Source of the DNA: Spirochaetes bacterium RBG_16_67_19
GTDB taxonomy: Bacteria; Spirochaetota; Spirochaetia; SZUA-6; DRHE01
Assembly (NCBI GenBank): GCA_001829505.1
Contig: MIBK01000174.1
Location: 1,179 to 11,433 of the forward strand
Length of the DNA stretch: 10,255 nt
Direction of reading: 5' to 3'
The notes beneath the pieces are model-generated. The model was not told the origin of the DNA. It saw only the letters and a list, made by a program, of their open reading frames with translations, and made no database searches. Positions 1-7,348 of the stretch are shown in pieces; the first letter of the stretch is position 1; the number at the start of each line of letters is the position of its first letter. A program made the translations under genes and the position numbers.

Positions 1-2
1 CC

Positions 3-863
3 CGCCGCTTCGATCCCCCGTTGTGGGAAGGCGAGGAGAGCCGCCTGAAACCGGTGTCCGGCGCCCTGGCCCAGGTGGAGGAAGCCCTTGACCTGCTGTC
101 GCCGGAGGAGGCGGCCGGAGAGGCGCCGATTGCGGAGAAGATGCTGGAGGGCGTGCTGGCCGGCTGCCGGCAGATGGCGCGGGCCCTGCCCCCGCAGAAC
201 ATTCCGCTGGGTCTGCTGCGCCGCGCCGTCTCCTGGCTGCACCTGACCGCCCCTGGCACCGGCTCCCGCCGGGTGCTGATCCTGGAGGCGGTCGAAGGGC
301 TGCTGGAAACCTCTTCCAATTCCCTGCTCAAGACCCTGGAGCAGCCGCCAGGCGACGCCTACCTGATCCTGACCACCTCCCGCCGGGCGGCGCTCGCCCC
401 GACGGTGCTCTCCCGCCTGCGCACCTACGCCTTCTCCGAGCGGGGCCCGGAGGACACCGCGGATGTGCTCTCCCGCATCTTCCGTGAGACCGAGCGGCAG
501 TACGCCAGTCTGCGCGACTACTTCCTTGCCTGGCAGGAGGTGGATCCCCGGGAGCTGGAGGCCCTGGCCCGGCGCTTCGCGGGCGTGGCCAGCGGCCAGG
601 AGACGGAGCAGGAGGTGCTGGACCGCTTGAAGGAGCTGTTCGGGGACCGCAAGGCGGAGGACGCTCCGGGCCGGGAACGCGCCTCCATCTTCTACCAGGA
701 GCTGCTGGCCCGTTTCCGGGCCCTGCTGGGCGAGGTGGAGCCCCGGCGCCTGGCCCGCTGGAACGCGCTGCTGCGCGGTCACCTGGAGGCCCTGGAGCGC
801 TACAACCAGAGCCCGCTGCTCAACCTGGAGTCGCTGCTGCTGGGCCTGAGGAGAGCCAATTGA
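3..863 (+). CDS. holB: DNA polymerase III delta'-like clamp-loader subunit, 5' truncated by window edge
   Basis: Likely the delta' subunit of the replicative clamp loader, which helps open and load the sliding clamp at primer ends. The reading frame is open to the left edge, so the true start and the N-terminal P-loop region lie outside; the TTG at 21 is only an in-frame codon. At about 270-350 the product reads VLILEAVEGL, then SNSLLKTLEQPP, the hallmark clamp-loader segment, followed by LILTTS and PTVLSRLR (about 367-420), the sensor-1 position. The Walker B position is degenerate (LEAVE rather than a DEAH-type box) and the usual Cys of the SRC motif is absent, as expected for a subunit that does not hydrolyse ATP. 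The C-terminal roughly 140 residues are helical, Arg/Glu-rich and not distinctive. The TGA overlaps the TTG start of the histidine kinase by 4 bases, implying translational coupling. A gamma/tau-related AAA+ protein is the alternative. Confidence 0.72.
   Translation, partial: RRFDPPLWEGEESRLKPVSGALAQVEEALDLLSPEEAAGEAPIAEKMLEGVLAGCRQMARALPPQNIPLGLLRRAVSWLHLTAPGTGSRRVLILEAVEGLLETSSNSLLKTLEQPPGDAYLILTTSRRAALAPTVLSRLRTYAFSERGPEDTADVLSRIFRETERQYASLRDYFLAWQEVDPRELEALARRFAGVASGQETEQEVLDRLKELFGDRKAEDAPGRERASIFYQELLARFRALLGEVEPRRLARWNALLRGHLEALERYNQSPLLNLESLLLGLRRAN
849..853 (+). promoter_or_regulatory. Ribosome binding site supporting a TTG start for the kinase gene
   Basis: AGGAG lies 6 bases before the TTG at 860-862. 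This ideal spacing supports a TTG initiation codon inside the stop region of the upstream delta'-like gene. The next in-frame ATG (901-903) would remove about 14 residues and has no comparable purine-rich site in front of it. Confidence 0.7.
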
Positions 864-2026
864 GAAAATTCCTGCAGCGCGCGCTGGCCATCATCGACAA
901 GATGGACCACGCCCAGATCCGCGTCCTGCTGGAGGACGTGGCCATGGAGAGCGAGCTGCAGGAGATGGTGCTGGAGTCCATGAGCGACGGAGTGGTGGTC
1001 ACCGACAAGGAGAACCGGATCCTGCTGGTCAACAAGTCCGCGGAGCGCATGCTGCCCTTCAACGTTGGGGACCCGGCCGAACGGGTGCTCTGGGAGTGCA
1101 TCCGCGACCGCGAGATCGCCGCCTTCTTCCGGCGCGCCCTTTCGGGCCTGGACAAGGTGATCGACCGGGAGTTCACCCTGACCGAGGGCTTCGTGCGCAC
1201 CCTGGCGCTGACCGTCATGCCCCTGGTGCGCCAGGGGGCGATCCAGGGCAACATGATCCACATCGAGGACGTCACGGAAAAGCGGGCCAAGGAGGCCCGC
1301 CTGCGGCGGGCCGAGAGCCTGGCCGCCCTGACCACCCTGACCGCCGGCGTGGCCCACGAGATCAAGAACCCCCTGGCTTCCATCGGCATCCACATCGAGC
1401 TGATCCGCAAGGCCATCGGCGGCCGGCAGACGGTTTCCTCCGCCAAGGTCTCCGAGAACCTGGAGGTGATCAAGGAGGAGGTGGAGCGCCTCAACCGCAT
1501 CGTGGTGGACTTCCTGTTCGCGGTCCGCCCCATGAACACCGAGCTTCAGCTGGAGGACCCCAATCCCCTGGTGCGGGAGCTGCTGGATTTCCTGCGCTTC
1601 GAGTTGGAGCAGGCGGGCATCGCCCTGGAACTGGAGCTGCTGGAGCCCTCGCCTCTCATTCGCCTGGACGCCAAGTACCTCAAACAGGCGCTGCTCAACA
1701 TCGTGAAGAATTCCATCGCCGCCATGCCCGGGGGAGGCCGCCTGCGCGTCGAATCCCGGCGCAAGGGCAACACCCTGCAACTGAGGGTGAGCGACACCGG
1801 CGCGGGCATTCCCGAAGAGAACCTGGACAAGATCTTCGAGCCCTACTTCACCACCCGGGATTTCGGCTCCGGGCTGGGCCTGACCCTGGTGTACAAGATC
1901 GTCAAGGAGCACCTGGGCGAGATCGCCGTCAGCTCCAAGCCCGGGGAGGGCACGACCATCACCCTGAGCTTCCCCATCCCGCAGAAGGAGAAACGCCTGA
2001 TCGGTTACCAGGAGGAATCCCGATGA
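860..2026 (+). CDS. Soluble PAS-domain sensor histidine kinase, NtrB/AtoS type
   Basis: Sensor kinase of 388 residues that should autophosphorylate on His166 and pass the phosphate to the response regulator encoded immediately downstream. An N-terminal helix (about 1-35) leads into a PAS domain (about 36-140; SDGVVVTDKENRILLVN is typical). The H-box AGVAHEIKNPLAS has His166. The HATPase domain has an N-box (NIVKNSIAAMPGGG, Asn284), a G1 box (DTGAGIP, 312-318), an F-box (FEPYFTT) and a G2 box (GSGLGL, 336-341). All catalytic boxes are intact. There is no membrane segment or signal peptide, so it senses an intracellular signal through the PAS domain or a protein partner. The start is TTG with a good ribosome site; the 3' end shares ATGA with the regulator start. 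Domain layout matches NtrB/AtoS kinases and resembles spirochaete Hk2/AtoS (recalled, not checked). The ligand cannot be told from sequence. Confidence 0.93.
   Translation: MRKFLQRALAIIDKMDHAQIRVLLEDVAMESELQEMVLESMSDGVVVTDKENRILLVNKSAERMLPFNVGDPAERVLWECIRDREIAAFFRRALSGLDKVIDREFTLTEGFVRTLALTVMPLVRQGAIQGNMIHIEDVTEKRAKEARLRRAESLAALTTLTAGVAHEIKNPLASIGIHIELIRKAIGGRQTVSSAKVSENLEVIKEEVERLNRIVVDFLFAVRPMNTELQLEDPNPLVRELLDFLRFELEQAGIALELELLEPSPLIRLDAKYLKQALLNIVKNSIAAMPGGGRLRVESRRKGNTLQLRVSDTGAGIPEENLDKIFEPYFTTRDFGSGLGLTLVYKIVKEHLGEIAVSSKPGEGTTITLSFPIPQKEKRLIGYQEESR
2010..2015 (+). promoter_or_regulatory. Ribosome binding site of the response regulator
   Basis: AGGAGG lies 7 bases upstream of the ATG at 2023-2025, inside the last codons of the kinase gene. 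It fixes the regulator start at 2023 rather than at any of the upstream in-frame codons, which continue open to 1096 only as a shadow of the kinase. Confidence 0.8.
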
Positions 2027-3372
2027 AGTACAACATCCTGGTCGTGGACGACGAGAAGAACATCCGGGAAGGCCTGGCCAAGCTGCTGGAGATGGAGGGC
2101 CACCGCGCCGTGCCGGCGGCCGACGGCCGGGAGGCGCTGGCGCTGCTGGAGAGGGGGGACGTGGACCTGGTGGTCACCGACCTGAAAATGCCCAACCTGC
2201 CCGGCGACGAGCTGCTGCGCCGCGCCCTGGCCGCCGTCCCCGGGCTGCCGGTGATCATCCTCACCGGGCACGGCACCATCGAGAGCGCCGTGCAGGCCAT
2301 GAAGCAGGGGGCCTACGACTACCTGACCAAGCCGGTGGACATGGGCCGGCTCACCCTGCTGGTGGCCCGCGCCCTGTCGGAGTGGGAGGTGAAGCGGCAG
2401 TACCGCGAGGCCCTGCAGGAGCTGCAGAAGCGCAGCCAGTTCTCCAACATCATCGGCAAGAGCGACGCCATGCGGCGCATCTTCGAGGTGGTGCAGCTAG
2501 TCTCGGCCAGCAAGGCCTCCGTGCTGATCACCGGGGAGAGCGGCACGGGCAAGGAGATGATCGCCGACGCCATCCATTACAACTCGGACCGCAAGGACAA
2601 GCCGCTGATCAAGGTGCATTGCGCGGCCCTGAGCGAAACGCTGCTGGAAAGCGAGCTGTTCGGGCACGAGCGCGGCGCCTTCACGGGCGCGGTGGCGCGC
2701 AAACGCGGCCGCTTCGAGCTGGCCCACCGGGGCACCCTTTTCCTGGACGAGATCGGGGAGGTGAGCCCCGGGGTGCAGATCAAGCTCCTGCGGGTGCTGC
2801 AGGACAAGACCTTCGAGCGGGTCGGCGGGGAGGAAACCATCGAGGTGGACTGCCGGGTCATCGCGGCCACCAATCGCGATCTATCCCAGGCCATCGCCCA
2901 AGGGCAGTTCCGGGAGGATCTTTACTACCGGCTGAACGTGGTGAACATCCACCTGCCTCCCCTGCGGGAGCGCAAGGAGGACATACCGCTGCTGATCTCC
3001 TCCTTCCTGACCGAGTTCGCCGAGGCGGCGGGAAAGCGCCTGGAAGGCCTGGACGCCAAGGCCCGCGCCGCCCTGTACAGCTACCGCTGGCCGGGAAACG
3101 TGCGGGAGCTGCGCAACTGCCTGGAAAGCGCCGTGGTGCTCTCCCGTTCCAGCCTGATCACCCTGGAGGACCTGCCTCCGCATATCCGCTCGGATGCCGA
3201 TAAGAACTATGTCAAACTCTCCCTGGGGCTCAGCCTGGCGGAAGCGGAAGCCGAGCTGATCCGGGCGGAGCTGCTGGCCCAGAACGGGAACAAGACCAGG
3301 GCCGCGGAGGTGCTGGGCATCGGGCGCAAGACCCTGCACCGCAAGATTCAGGAATACGGCCTGGAGGGCTGA
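2023..3372 (+). CDS. Sigma-54-dependent response regulator, NtrC/AtoC family
   Basis: A 449-residue transcription activator acting on RNA polymerase carrying sigma-54. The receiver domain (about 1-120) has acidic DD at 9-10, phosphoacceptor Asp53 (VTDLKMP), Thr81 and Lys103 (LTKP). The central AAA+ domain (about 141-375) has Walker A GESGTGKE (171-178), the sigma-54-contacting loop GAFTGA (218-223), Walker B LFLDEIGE (239-246), and the [11 protein letters not shown] and WPGNVREL motifs. A Fis-type helix-turn-helix closes the protein (about 405-447; [22 protein letters not shown]). Every key residue is present, so it should be active on phosphorylation by the kinase encoded just upstream, with which it overlaps by 3 bases (ATGA). 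It is the partner half of an NtrB/NtrC-like pair. I saw no convincing -24/-12 sigma-54 promoter in the window, so its targets are probably elsewhere. Confidence 0.96.
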   Translation: MKYNILVVDDEKNIREGLAKLLEMEGHRAVPAADGREALALLERGDVDLVVTDLKMPNLPGDELLRRALAAVPGLPVIILTGHGTIESAVQAMKQGAYDYLTKPVDMGRLTLLVARALSEWEVKRQYREALQELQKRSQFSNIIGKSDAMRRIFEVVQLVSASKASVLITGESGTGKEMIADAIHYNSDRKDKPLIKVHCAALSETLLESELFGHERGAFTGAVARKRGRFELAHRGTLFLDEIGEVSPGVQIKLLRVLQDKTFERVGGEETIEVDCRVIAATNRDLSQAIAQGQFREDLYYRLNVVNIHLPPLRERKEDIPLLISSFLTEFAEAAGKRLEGLDAKARAALYSYRWPGNVRELRNCLESAVVLSRSSLITLEDLPPHIRSDADKNYVKLSLGLSLAEAEAELIRAELLAQNGNKTRAAEVLGIGRKTLHRKIQEYGLEG

Positions 3373-3379
3373 GGGCGAG

Positions 3380-4942
3380 ATGAAACGCTCGATATTTACC
3401 AAGCTGCTGTTGCTGTTCTGCTGCCTGGGTCTGGCCTTTCTGCTGCTGGGCGCGGACCTGTGCCTGCACCTGGCCGGCAGCGACCTGGCCGGCTCGGATC
3501 GGCGGACTTTCGATGCAATGCAGGAAAAGGCCCGCGACGTCGCCCACCTCACCGCCCTGGGCCTGCTGGAGCCTTCCGGAGCGCGCCACGCCCTGCTGAT
3601 CGAGCGCTACCGGGAGCTGCTGAACGCCCTGCACGCGCTCCCGCCGATGCCCAGGATCCTGTTCCCCGACACGGAGGTGCTGGCCTCCTACGCGGAGCTG
3701 CGCCAGTGGGGACTGGCGGTGCTGGAGGGGCTGCCCGAGAGTCTCCAGGCCACGCCCGCGCCATCCGCCGAGCTGCTCCGGCCGCTGCTGGAGCGCATCC
3801 GGGAGCTGGAGCTGCGCCTGCGGCGTTACCAGATCAGCTGGGAAGGCCACCTGGACCGCCAGCGACTGCTGGGCGGCATCGGCCTGGCGGTATTCGGGGC
3901 CGGCGGCCTGGCCGCGCTCCTGGTGCTGGTCTTTTTCGTCTTTCCGGATCTGGCCCGCGACGGGCAGCTTTTGATGCGCTTCAGCCGCGCCCTCGCCCAA
4001 GGGACGGCCCAGCGCGAGCCGACGCTCTCACGGCTTCGGGGCGACGAGATCGGGGAGCTTTTCGAGCAGCTGCTGCGTCTGCAGCACCTGCGCGTGTCCA
4101 TCGCCGAGCTGAAGGATCTGGTTTTCGAGCTGGGGCAGCGCGCCGGCGAGGCGGAAGCCACGGGGGGCCAGGTGTACAGCACGGTGAACCGTCAAGCCGA
4201 CCTGTTGGAGCGCACCGCCGCCGGATTCAGCGAGGTGGCCGCCGCGATCCGGGCCGTGTGCCAGATCGCCCTGGCCAACAGCCAGACCGCCGCGGCCAGC
4301 GGCGGGGAGGCAGGCGCCATCGGCGGGGCGATGGAGGAGTCCAGCGGCCAGATCACGGCTTTGGAGCAGAACGCCGCGCGCATCGAGGAGATCACGGAGC
4401 TGATCCAGGACATCGCCGACCAGACGGACCTGCTGGCCCTCAACGCCTCGATCGAGGCGGCGCGGGCCGGGGAGTTCGGCAGGGGCTTCACGGTCGTGGC
4501 CGCCGAGGTGCAGAAGCTTTCGGACCGCTCCAGCCGCGCGGCCACCGAAATCGCCGCTCTGGCCCGCTCCACCATGGAGACCGTGCGGCGGCTTTCCCAG
4601 CGCTACGCGAACATGCACCTGACCATCGGCTCGCTGGGACGTGGCTTGGGCCGCCTGGGGGAGGACACCCGGCAGGTGGTGCAGAACTCGGAGAAGGTGG
4701 CCGGCACCATCGAACGCACCAGCGAATCGGTGGACGCCATCACCAACCTGACCCTGGAAGGGCTGAACGGCTCCGCGGAGGCGCTGCGCGCCAGCCAGGA
4801 GCTGAAGGCCACCGCCGAGCGCCTGGGCGCACTGGCCGCCGGGCTGGAGGAGTTCTGGAAGCCGGTATCGCTGAAAAGCCTGCAGGCCAGCCTGCAGGAG
4901 AATCGGCCGCTTCCGGCAGCGGAGGTTTCCGAGGCCAGGTAG
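3380..4942 (+). CDS. Methyl-accepting chemotaxis-type transmembrane receptor
   Basis: A 520-residue chemoreceptor of the inner membrane. Residues 8-25 form the first membrane helix after KRSIFTK. About 30-162 is a helix-rich extracytoplasmic sensor region of no recognised family, with a Leu-rich pattern fitting a helical bundle. The second membrane helix is at about 163-189, followed by a weak HAMP-like linker (about 190-240, with [12 protein letters not shown]). The signalling domain follows. Its hairpin tip reads [16 protein letters not shown] (355-370), the conserved CheA/CheW-contacting segment, here with Asp at 350 where Asn is common (IADQTD). No C-terminal NWETF-like pentapeptide for CheR/CheB docking is seen; the tail is Pro/Glu-rich. 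It starts 7 bases after the regulator stop, with only a weak purine-rich site, so it is probably in the same operon. The ligand is unknown. Confidence 0.93.
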   Translation: MKRSIFTKLLLLFCCLGLAFLLLGADLCLHLAGSDLAGSDRRTFDAMQEKARDVAHLTALGLLEPSGARHALLIERYRELLNALHALPPMPRILFPDTEVLASYAELRQWGLAVLEGLPESLQATPAPSAELLRPLLERIRELELRLRRYQISWEGHLDRQRLLGGIGLAVFGAGGLAALLVLVFFVFPDLARDGQLLMRFSRALAQGTAQREPTLSRLRGDEIGELFEQLLRLQHLRVSIAELKDLVFELGQRAGEAEATGGQVYSTVNRQADLLERTAAGFSEVAAAIRAVCQIALANSQTAAASGGEAGAIGGAMEESSGQITALEQNAARIEEITELIQDIADQTDLLALNASIEAARAGEFGRGFTVVAAEVQKLSDRSSRAATEIAALARSTMETVRRLSQRYANMHLTIGSLGRGLGRLGEDTRQVVQNSEKVAGTIERTSESVDAITNLTLEGLNGSAEALRASQELKATAERLGALAAGLEEFWKPVSLKSLQASLQENRPLPAAEVSEAR

Positions 4943-4946
4943 GGCG

Positions 4947-4996
4947 GGAAGCGGGGACCGACCCCCGCAGCCCTCAGCCGCTTCCGGTTCCGGAAG
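4947..4996. repeat. Cluster of nested inverted repeats between convergent genes
   Basis: Three overlapping palindromic pairs occupy the junction of the chemoreceptor and WecA-type genes. They are GCGGGG/CCCCGC (4951-4956 with 4963-4968), GGAAGCGG/CCGCTTCC (4947-4954 with 4978-4985) and CTTCCGG/CCGGAAG (4981-4987 with 4990-4996). They can form alternative hairpins in both transcripts and may end or protect both messages. No T-run follows on either strand, so a classical intrinsic terminator is not supported. The right half lies inside the C-terminal codons of the transferase. Confidence 0.4.
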
Positions 4997-6083
4997 CCTC
5001 GGAATCCTGGTGCTGGGCGGCCGAGCCGGCCTTGCGGTTTTTCACCTCCAGATAGCTCAAGACCCAGTAGCCCAGCAGGCTGCCCACCCAGACCACGATG
5101 ATCAGGTAGGCATTGATCTCCTTGGGCAGGACCACCGAGGTGACCGACACCAGGGCCAGGTAGGCGCACATGCCGTAGATCACGGTGAGGATCTGCCGCT
5201 CGCTCAGGCCCATGGCCAGCAGCTTGTGGTGGATGTGCTGCCTGTCCGGGGAAATGATCGAACGCCGGTGGCGCAGTCGCCGCAGGATAGCCGTGGCCGT
5301 GTCCAGGATCGGCACGGTCAACAGGGTGACGGGTACGATCAGGCTGCCGAAAGCCGCGGAACGGGGGATGCCGCCCACCAGGGGCAGCGCAGCCAGGGTG
5401 AGGCCCAGGAACAGGCTGCCGGAGTCGCCCATGAAGATGCGCGCCGGCGGGAAGTTGAACAGCAGGAAAGCCAGCAGGGCCCCGAACAGGGCGAAGGCCA
5501 GCACGGCCCCCCGGGTAGAGCCCTGCAGCAGCGCGATCGCGCCCATGGCCGCCGCGGCGAAGGCCCCGATGCCGCCGGCCAGGCCGTCCATGCCGTCGAT
5601 CAGGTTCACCGCATTGGCGATGCCCACCAGCCAGATCACGGTGAGCGGGTAGGCGGCCAGGCCCAGGTTGATGCTGCCCAGGTAGGGGAGGGTGACGCTG
5701 CGGATCAGGAAGCCCCCGGAGGTGATGATCGCCGCCGCGGCCAGCTGCAGCACGAACTTCCAGATGGCCGGAAGGTTCTTGAAGTCGTCGTACAGCCCCA
5801 CCAGGTGCACGATAGTCATCCCGCCGAACAGGGCTATCAGGCGCGGCTCCAAGAGGCGCCCGCCGCCCAGGCGCGGCAAAGCCAGCGCGGCGAGCACGAC
5901 GGCCAGGATGAAGGAGAGGAAAAGCCCGGGGCCGCCCATCCGCGGGATCAGCCCGGTGTGGATTTTTCGGCTGTCGGGGCGGTCATACCACTTGTGGCGG
6001 TGCGCCAAGCGCAGCACCAGCGGCAGGATGAGCAGGTTGATCAGAAATGCGCCGGCGGCGGCCAGCAGGGATACCCAGATCAT
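4974..6083 (-). CDS. Undecaprenyl-phosphate N-acetylhexosamine-1-phosphate transferase, WecA/TagO family
   Basis: A 369-residue polytopic inner-membrane enzyme that should transfer a sugar-1-phosphate (usually GlcNAc-1-P from UDP-GlcNAc) to undecaprenyl phosphate, the first step in making surface polysaccharide or teichoic-acid-type polymers. About ten to eleven hydrophobic helices are visible. Conserved features in order are the substrate loop DRPDSRKIHTGLIPRMGG (about 34-51), the Mg-binding DD at 99-100 (GLYDDF), NLIDGMDGLAGG (160-171), RIFMGDSGS (215-223, Asp220) and the cytosolic DRQHIHH (280-286). The last of these separates WecA/TagO-type members from MraY, which lacks the HIHH form. 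The C-terminal tail after the last helix is hydrophilic and ends in SEASGTGSG. The start is the ATG at 6081-6083, which has no clear Shine-Dalgarno; promoter-like boxes lie just upstream. Exact sugar specificity is not readable. Confidence 0.9.
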   Translation of the reverse strand: MIWVSLLAAAGAFLINLLILPLVLRLAHRHKWYDRPDSRKIHTGLIPRMGGPGLFLSFILAVVLAALALPRLGGGRLLEPRLIALFGGMTIVHLVGLYDDFKNLPAIWKFVLQLAAAAIITSGGFLIRSVTLPYLGSINLGLAAYPLTVIWLVGIANAVNLIDGMDGLAGGIGAFAAAAMGAIALLQGSTRGAVLAFALFGALLAFLLFNFPPARIFMGDSGSLFLGLTLAALPLVGGIPRSAAFGSLIVPVTLLTVPILDTATAILRRLRHRRSIISPDRQHIHHKLLAMGLSERQILTVIYGMCAYLALVSVTSVVLPKEINAYLIIVVWVGSLLGYWVLSYLEVKNRKAGSAAQHQDSEASGTGSG

Positions 6084-6095
6084 CTCTATTTGACC

Positions 6096-6134
6096 ATTAT
6101 ATCACAGGATAGGGCTTGCCTATTGCCCTGTCAA
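6096..6134 (-). promoter_or_regulatory. Candidate sigma-70-type promoters for the WecA-type gene, with an overlapping inverted repeat
   Basis: Read on the minus strand, TTGACA (6129-6134) is followed after 17 bases by TATCCT (6106-6111). A perfect extended -10, TGATATAAT (6096-6104), lies just downstream. The 86-base gap is strikingly AT-rich compared with the rest of the window. The inverted repeat AGGGC/GCCCT (6111-6115 with 6125-6129) fills the spacer and could be an operator. Transcripts from the two -10 boxes would carry leaders of only about 5 to 16 bases, matching the missing ribosome site. Assigned from pattern only. Confidence 0.55.
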
Positions 6135-6169
6135 TCCGCCCCGGATCGGAAATCCAGGCGGCCGTCGGG

Positions 6170-7348
6170 CTACAAGCGCAAGGCCGCCAGGCGTTCGGCC
6201 GCGAGGCGGGTGTCTTCGAGGGAAGGCACCAGGGCGAAGCGCACGTAGCCCTCGCCGGGATTCTTCCCGTCCGCGGTCGGCTCGGCGATCCAGCTGCCGG
6301 GCGTGGTCACGATGGCCAGCTTCTCATCCAGCAGGAAGGTGGCGAACTGCACGGAGCTCATCCCTTTGGGCACGCGCTGCCAGACGTACAGCGTGGAGGC
6401 AGGGGTGCAGTCCGGCAGGCCCGCCTTGACCAGCGCCGCGCAGAGCAGGTCGCGCTTGGCGCGGTATTCCCGGCGGAATCCCTCCACGTGCTCCTCCTCG
6501 CCGAGGGCGGCCACGGCGGCGTCTTGAAGGAAGGTGGGAGTTCCCGAGTCGATGTTGGTCTTGGTCTTGCGGAAAATGGCCACCAGCTCCGGGTCGCCCA
6601 TGACCCAGCCGATCCGGTAGCCGGTCATCGCCGAGCGCTTGGACAGGGACTGGAACACCAGCACGCCCTCCTTGGCCACGTTCAGGCAGGAAACCGGCGG
6701 GGCGCCGAAGTAGATCTCGGAATAGGCCTCGTCGGAAGCCACGATGATGCCGCGCGGCCGGGCGAAGGCCAGGGCCTCCCGGTAAAAGGCCTCGTCGACC
6801 ACGACGCCGGAGGGGGAGTTGGGGTAGTTCAACCACAACACCTTGGCCCGCTTGGCCACCTCCTCCGGGATGGAGGCGAAGTCCACCCGGAAACCGCTCC
6901 CGCTCGAGAGCGGGAGCTGATAGGGCCGGCCTTCGGCGAAGAGGGTCCCGCGCGAGTAGGGCGGGTAGCCGGGCGACGGGCAGAGCACGATGTCGCCGGG
7001 ATCCACCACCCCCTCGTGGAAGTTGAACACCGCCTCCTTGGACCCGATCGTGGAGGAGATTTCGGAGGCCGGATCCAGCGCGACCCCGAAGCGCCGCTGG
7101 GCCCAGGCGGCCACCGCCTGGCGGAACTCCAGGCTGCCCACGTAGCTGGGGTAGCCGCTGGAGCGCCGGGTTTCCAGCGCTTCAGCGGCCGCCCGGCGTA
7201 TGAAGGCCGGAGTGGGGGTGGTGGGGTCCCCAACGCCGAAGTCGATGGGCCGCACCCCCCTCGCCTTGAGCTCTTCCACCTTCTTGTCCACTTCCTCGAA
7301 CGCGTAGGCCCCGATGGCCGTGAGACGCTTCGCGGCCCTATTCCTCAT
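6170..7348 (-). CDS. dapL: LL-diaminopimelate aminotransferase-like PLP enzyme (DapL type)
   Basis: A 392-residue fold-type I aminotransferase. Best match from memory is DapL, which converts tetrahydrodipicolinate directly to LL-diaminopimelate with glutamate as amino donor, for lysine and peptidoglycan. Supporting segments are IDFGVGDPTTPTP (35-47), YPSYVGSLEFRQAV, DPGDIVLCPSPGYPPY (116-131), NYPNSPSG (174-181, Asn174), SDEAYSEI (205-212, Asp206), the PLP lysine Lys237 in SLSKRSAMTGYRIGW, KTNIDSG (263-269, characteristic of DapL) and the carboxylate-binding Arg370. The length is normal for the family. I chose the ATG at 7346-7348 because AAGGAG sits 6 bases before it. An in-frame ATG 18 bases upstream lacks a ribosome site. 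The start overlaps the end of the DapF-fold gene by 11 bases, so the two are coupled. A broader aspartate or alanine aminotransferase role is the alternative. Confidence 0.78.
   Translation of the reverse strand: MRNRAAKRLTAIGAYAFEEVDKKVEELKARGVRPIDFGVGDPTTPTPAFIRRAAAEALETRRSSGYPSYVGSLEFRQAVAAWAQRRFGVALDPASEISSTIGSKEAVFNFHEGVVDPGDIVLCPSPGYPPYSRGTLFAEGRPYQLPLSSGSGFRVDFASIPEEVAKRAKVLWLNYPNSPSGVVVDEAFYREALAFARPRGIIVASDEAYSEIYFGAPPVSCLNVAKEGVLVFQSLSKRSAMTGYRIGWVMGDPELVAIFRKTKTNIDSGTPTFLQDAAVAALGEEEHVEGFRREYRAKRDLLCAALVKAGLPDCTPASTLYVWQRVPKGMSSVQFATFLLDEKLAIVTTPGSWIAEPTADGKNPGEGYVRFALVPSLEDTRLAAERLAALRL
6896..6917. repeat. Perfect 10-base inverted repeat inside the aminotransferase gene
   Basis: GCTCCCGCTC and GAGCGGGAGC flank a 2-base centre. 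The message would fold into a very stable hairpin in the codons for LPLSSGSG, a variable surface stretch of the enzyme. Nothing else in the window approaches this length of perfect symmetry. It may be chance from codon choice, or a pause or processing site. Confidence 0.75.

Noticed and set aside
245..275. TGGCACC followed by a GC, resembling a -24/-12 sigma-54 promoter
   Set aside because: It lies within the coding region of the delta'-like gene, the -12 part does not match TTGC, and such GC-rich matches are expected by chance.
800..1912. Long open frame on the minus strand, 370 codons, opposite the histidine kinase
   Set aside because: The plus strand encodes a complete kinase with all catalytic boxes. 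The antisense product is low-complexity, rich in Gln, His, Gly and Leu, as expected of a GC-rich shadow.
1096..2022. Extension of the response regulator frame 309 codons upstream
   Set aside because: It is the out-of-frame shadow of the kinase, Pro/Gly/Arg-rich. The receiver domain starts exactly at the ATG at 2023 with AGGAGG in front.
5010..6248. Plus-strand open frame of 412 codons opposite the WecA-type gene
   Set aside because: Product is Gln/His/Arg-rich with no motif, while the minus strand has a full membrane transferase with conserved DD, MGD and HIHH motifs.
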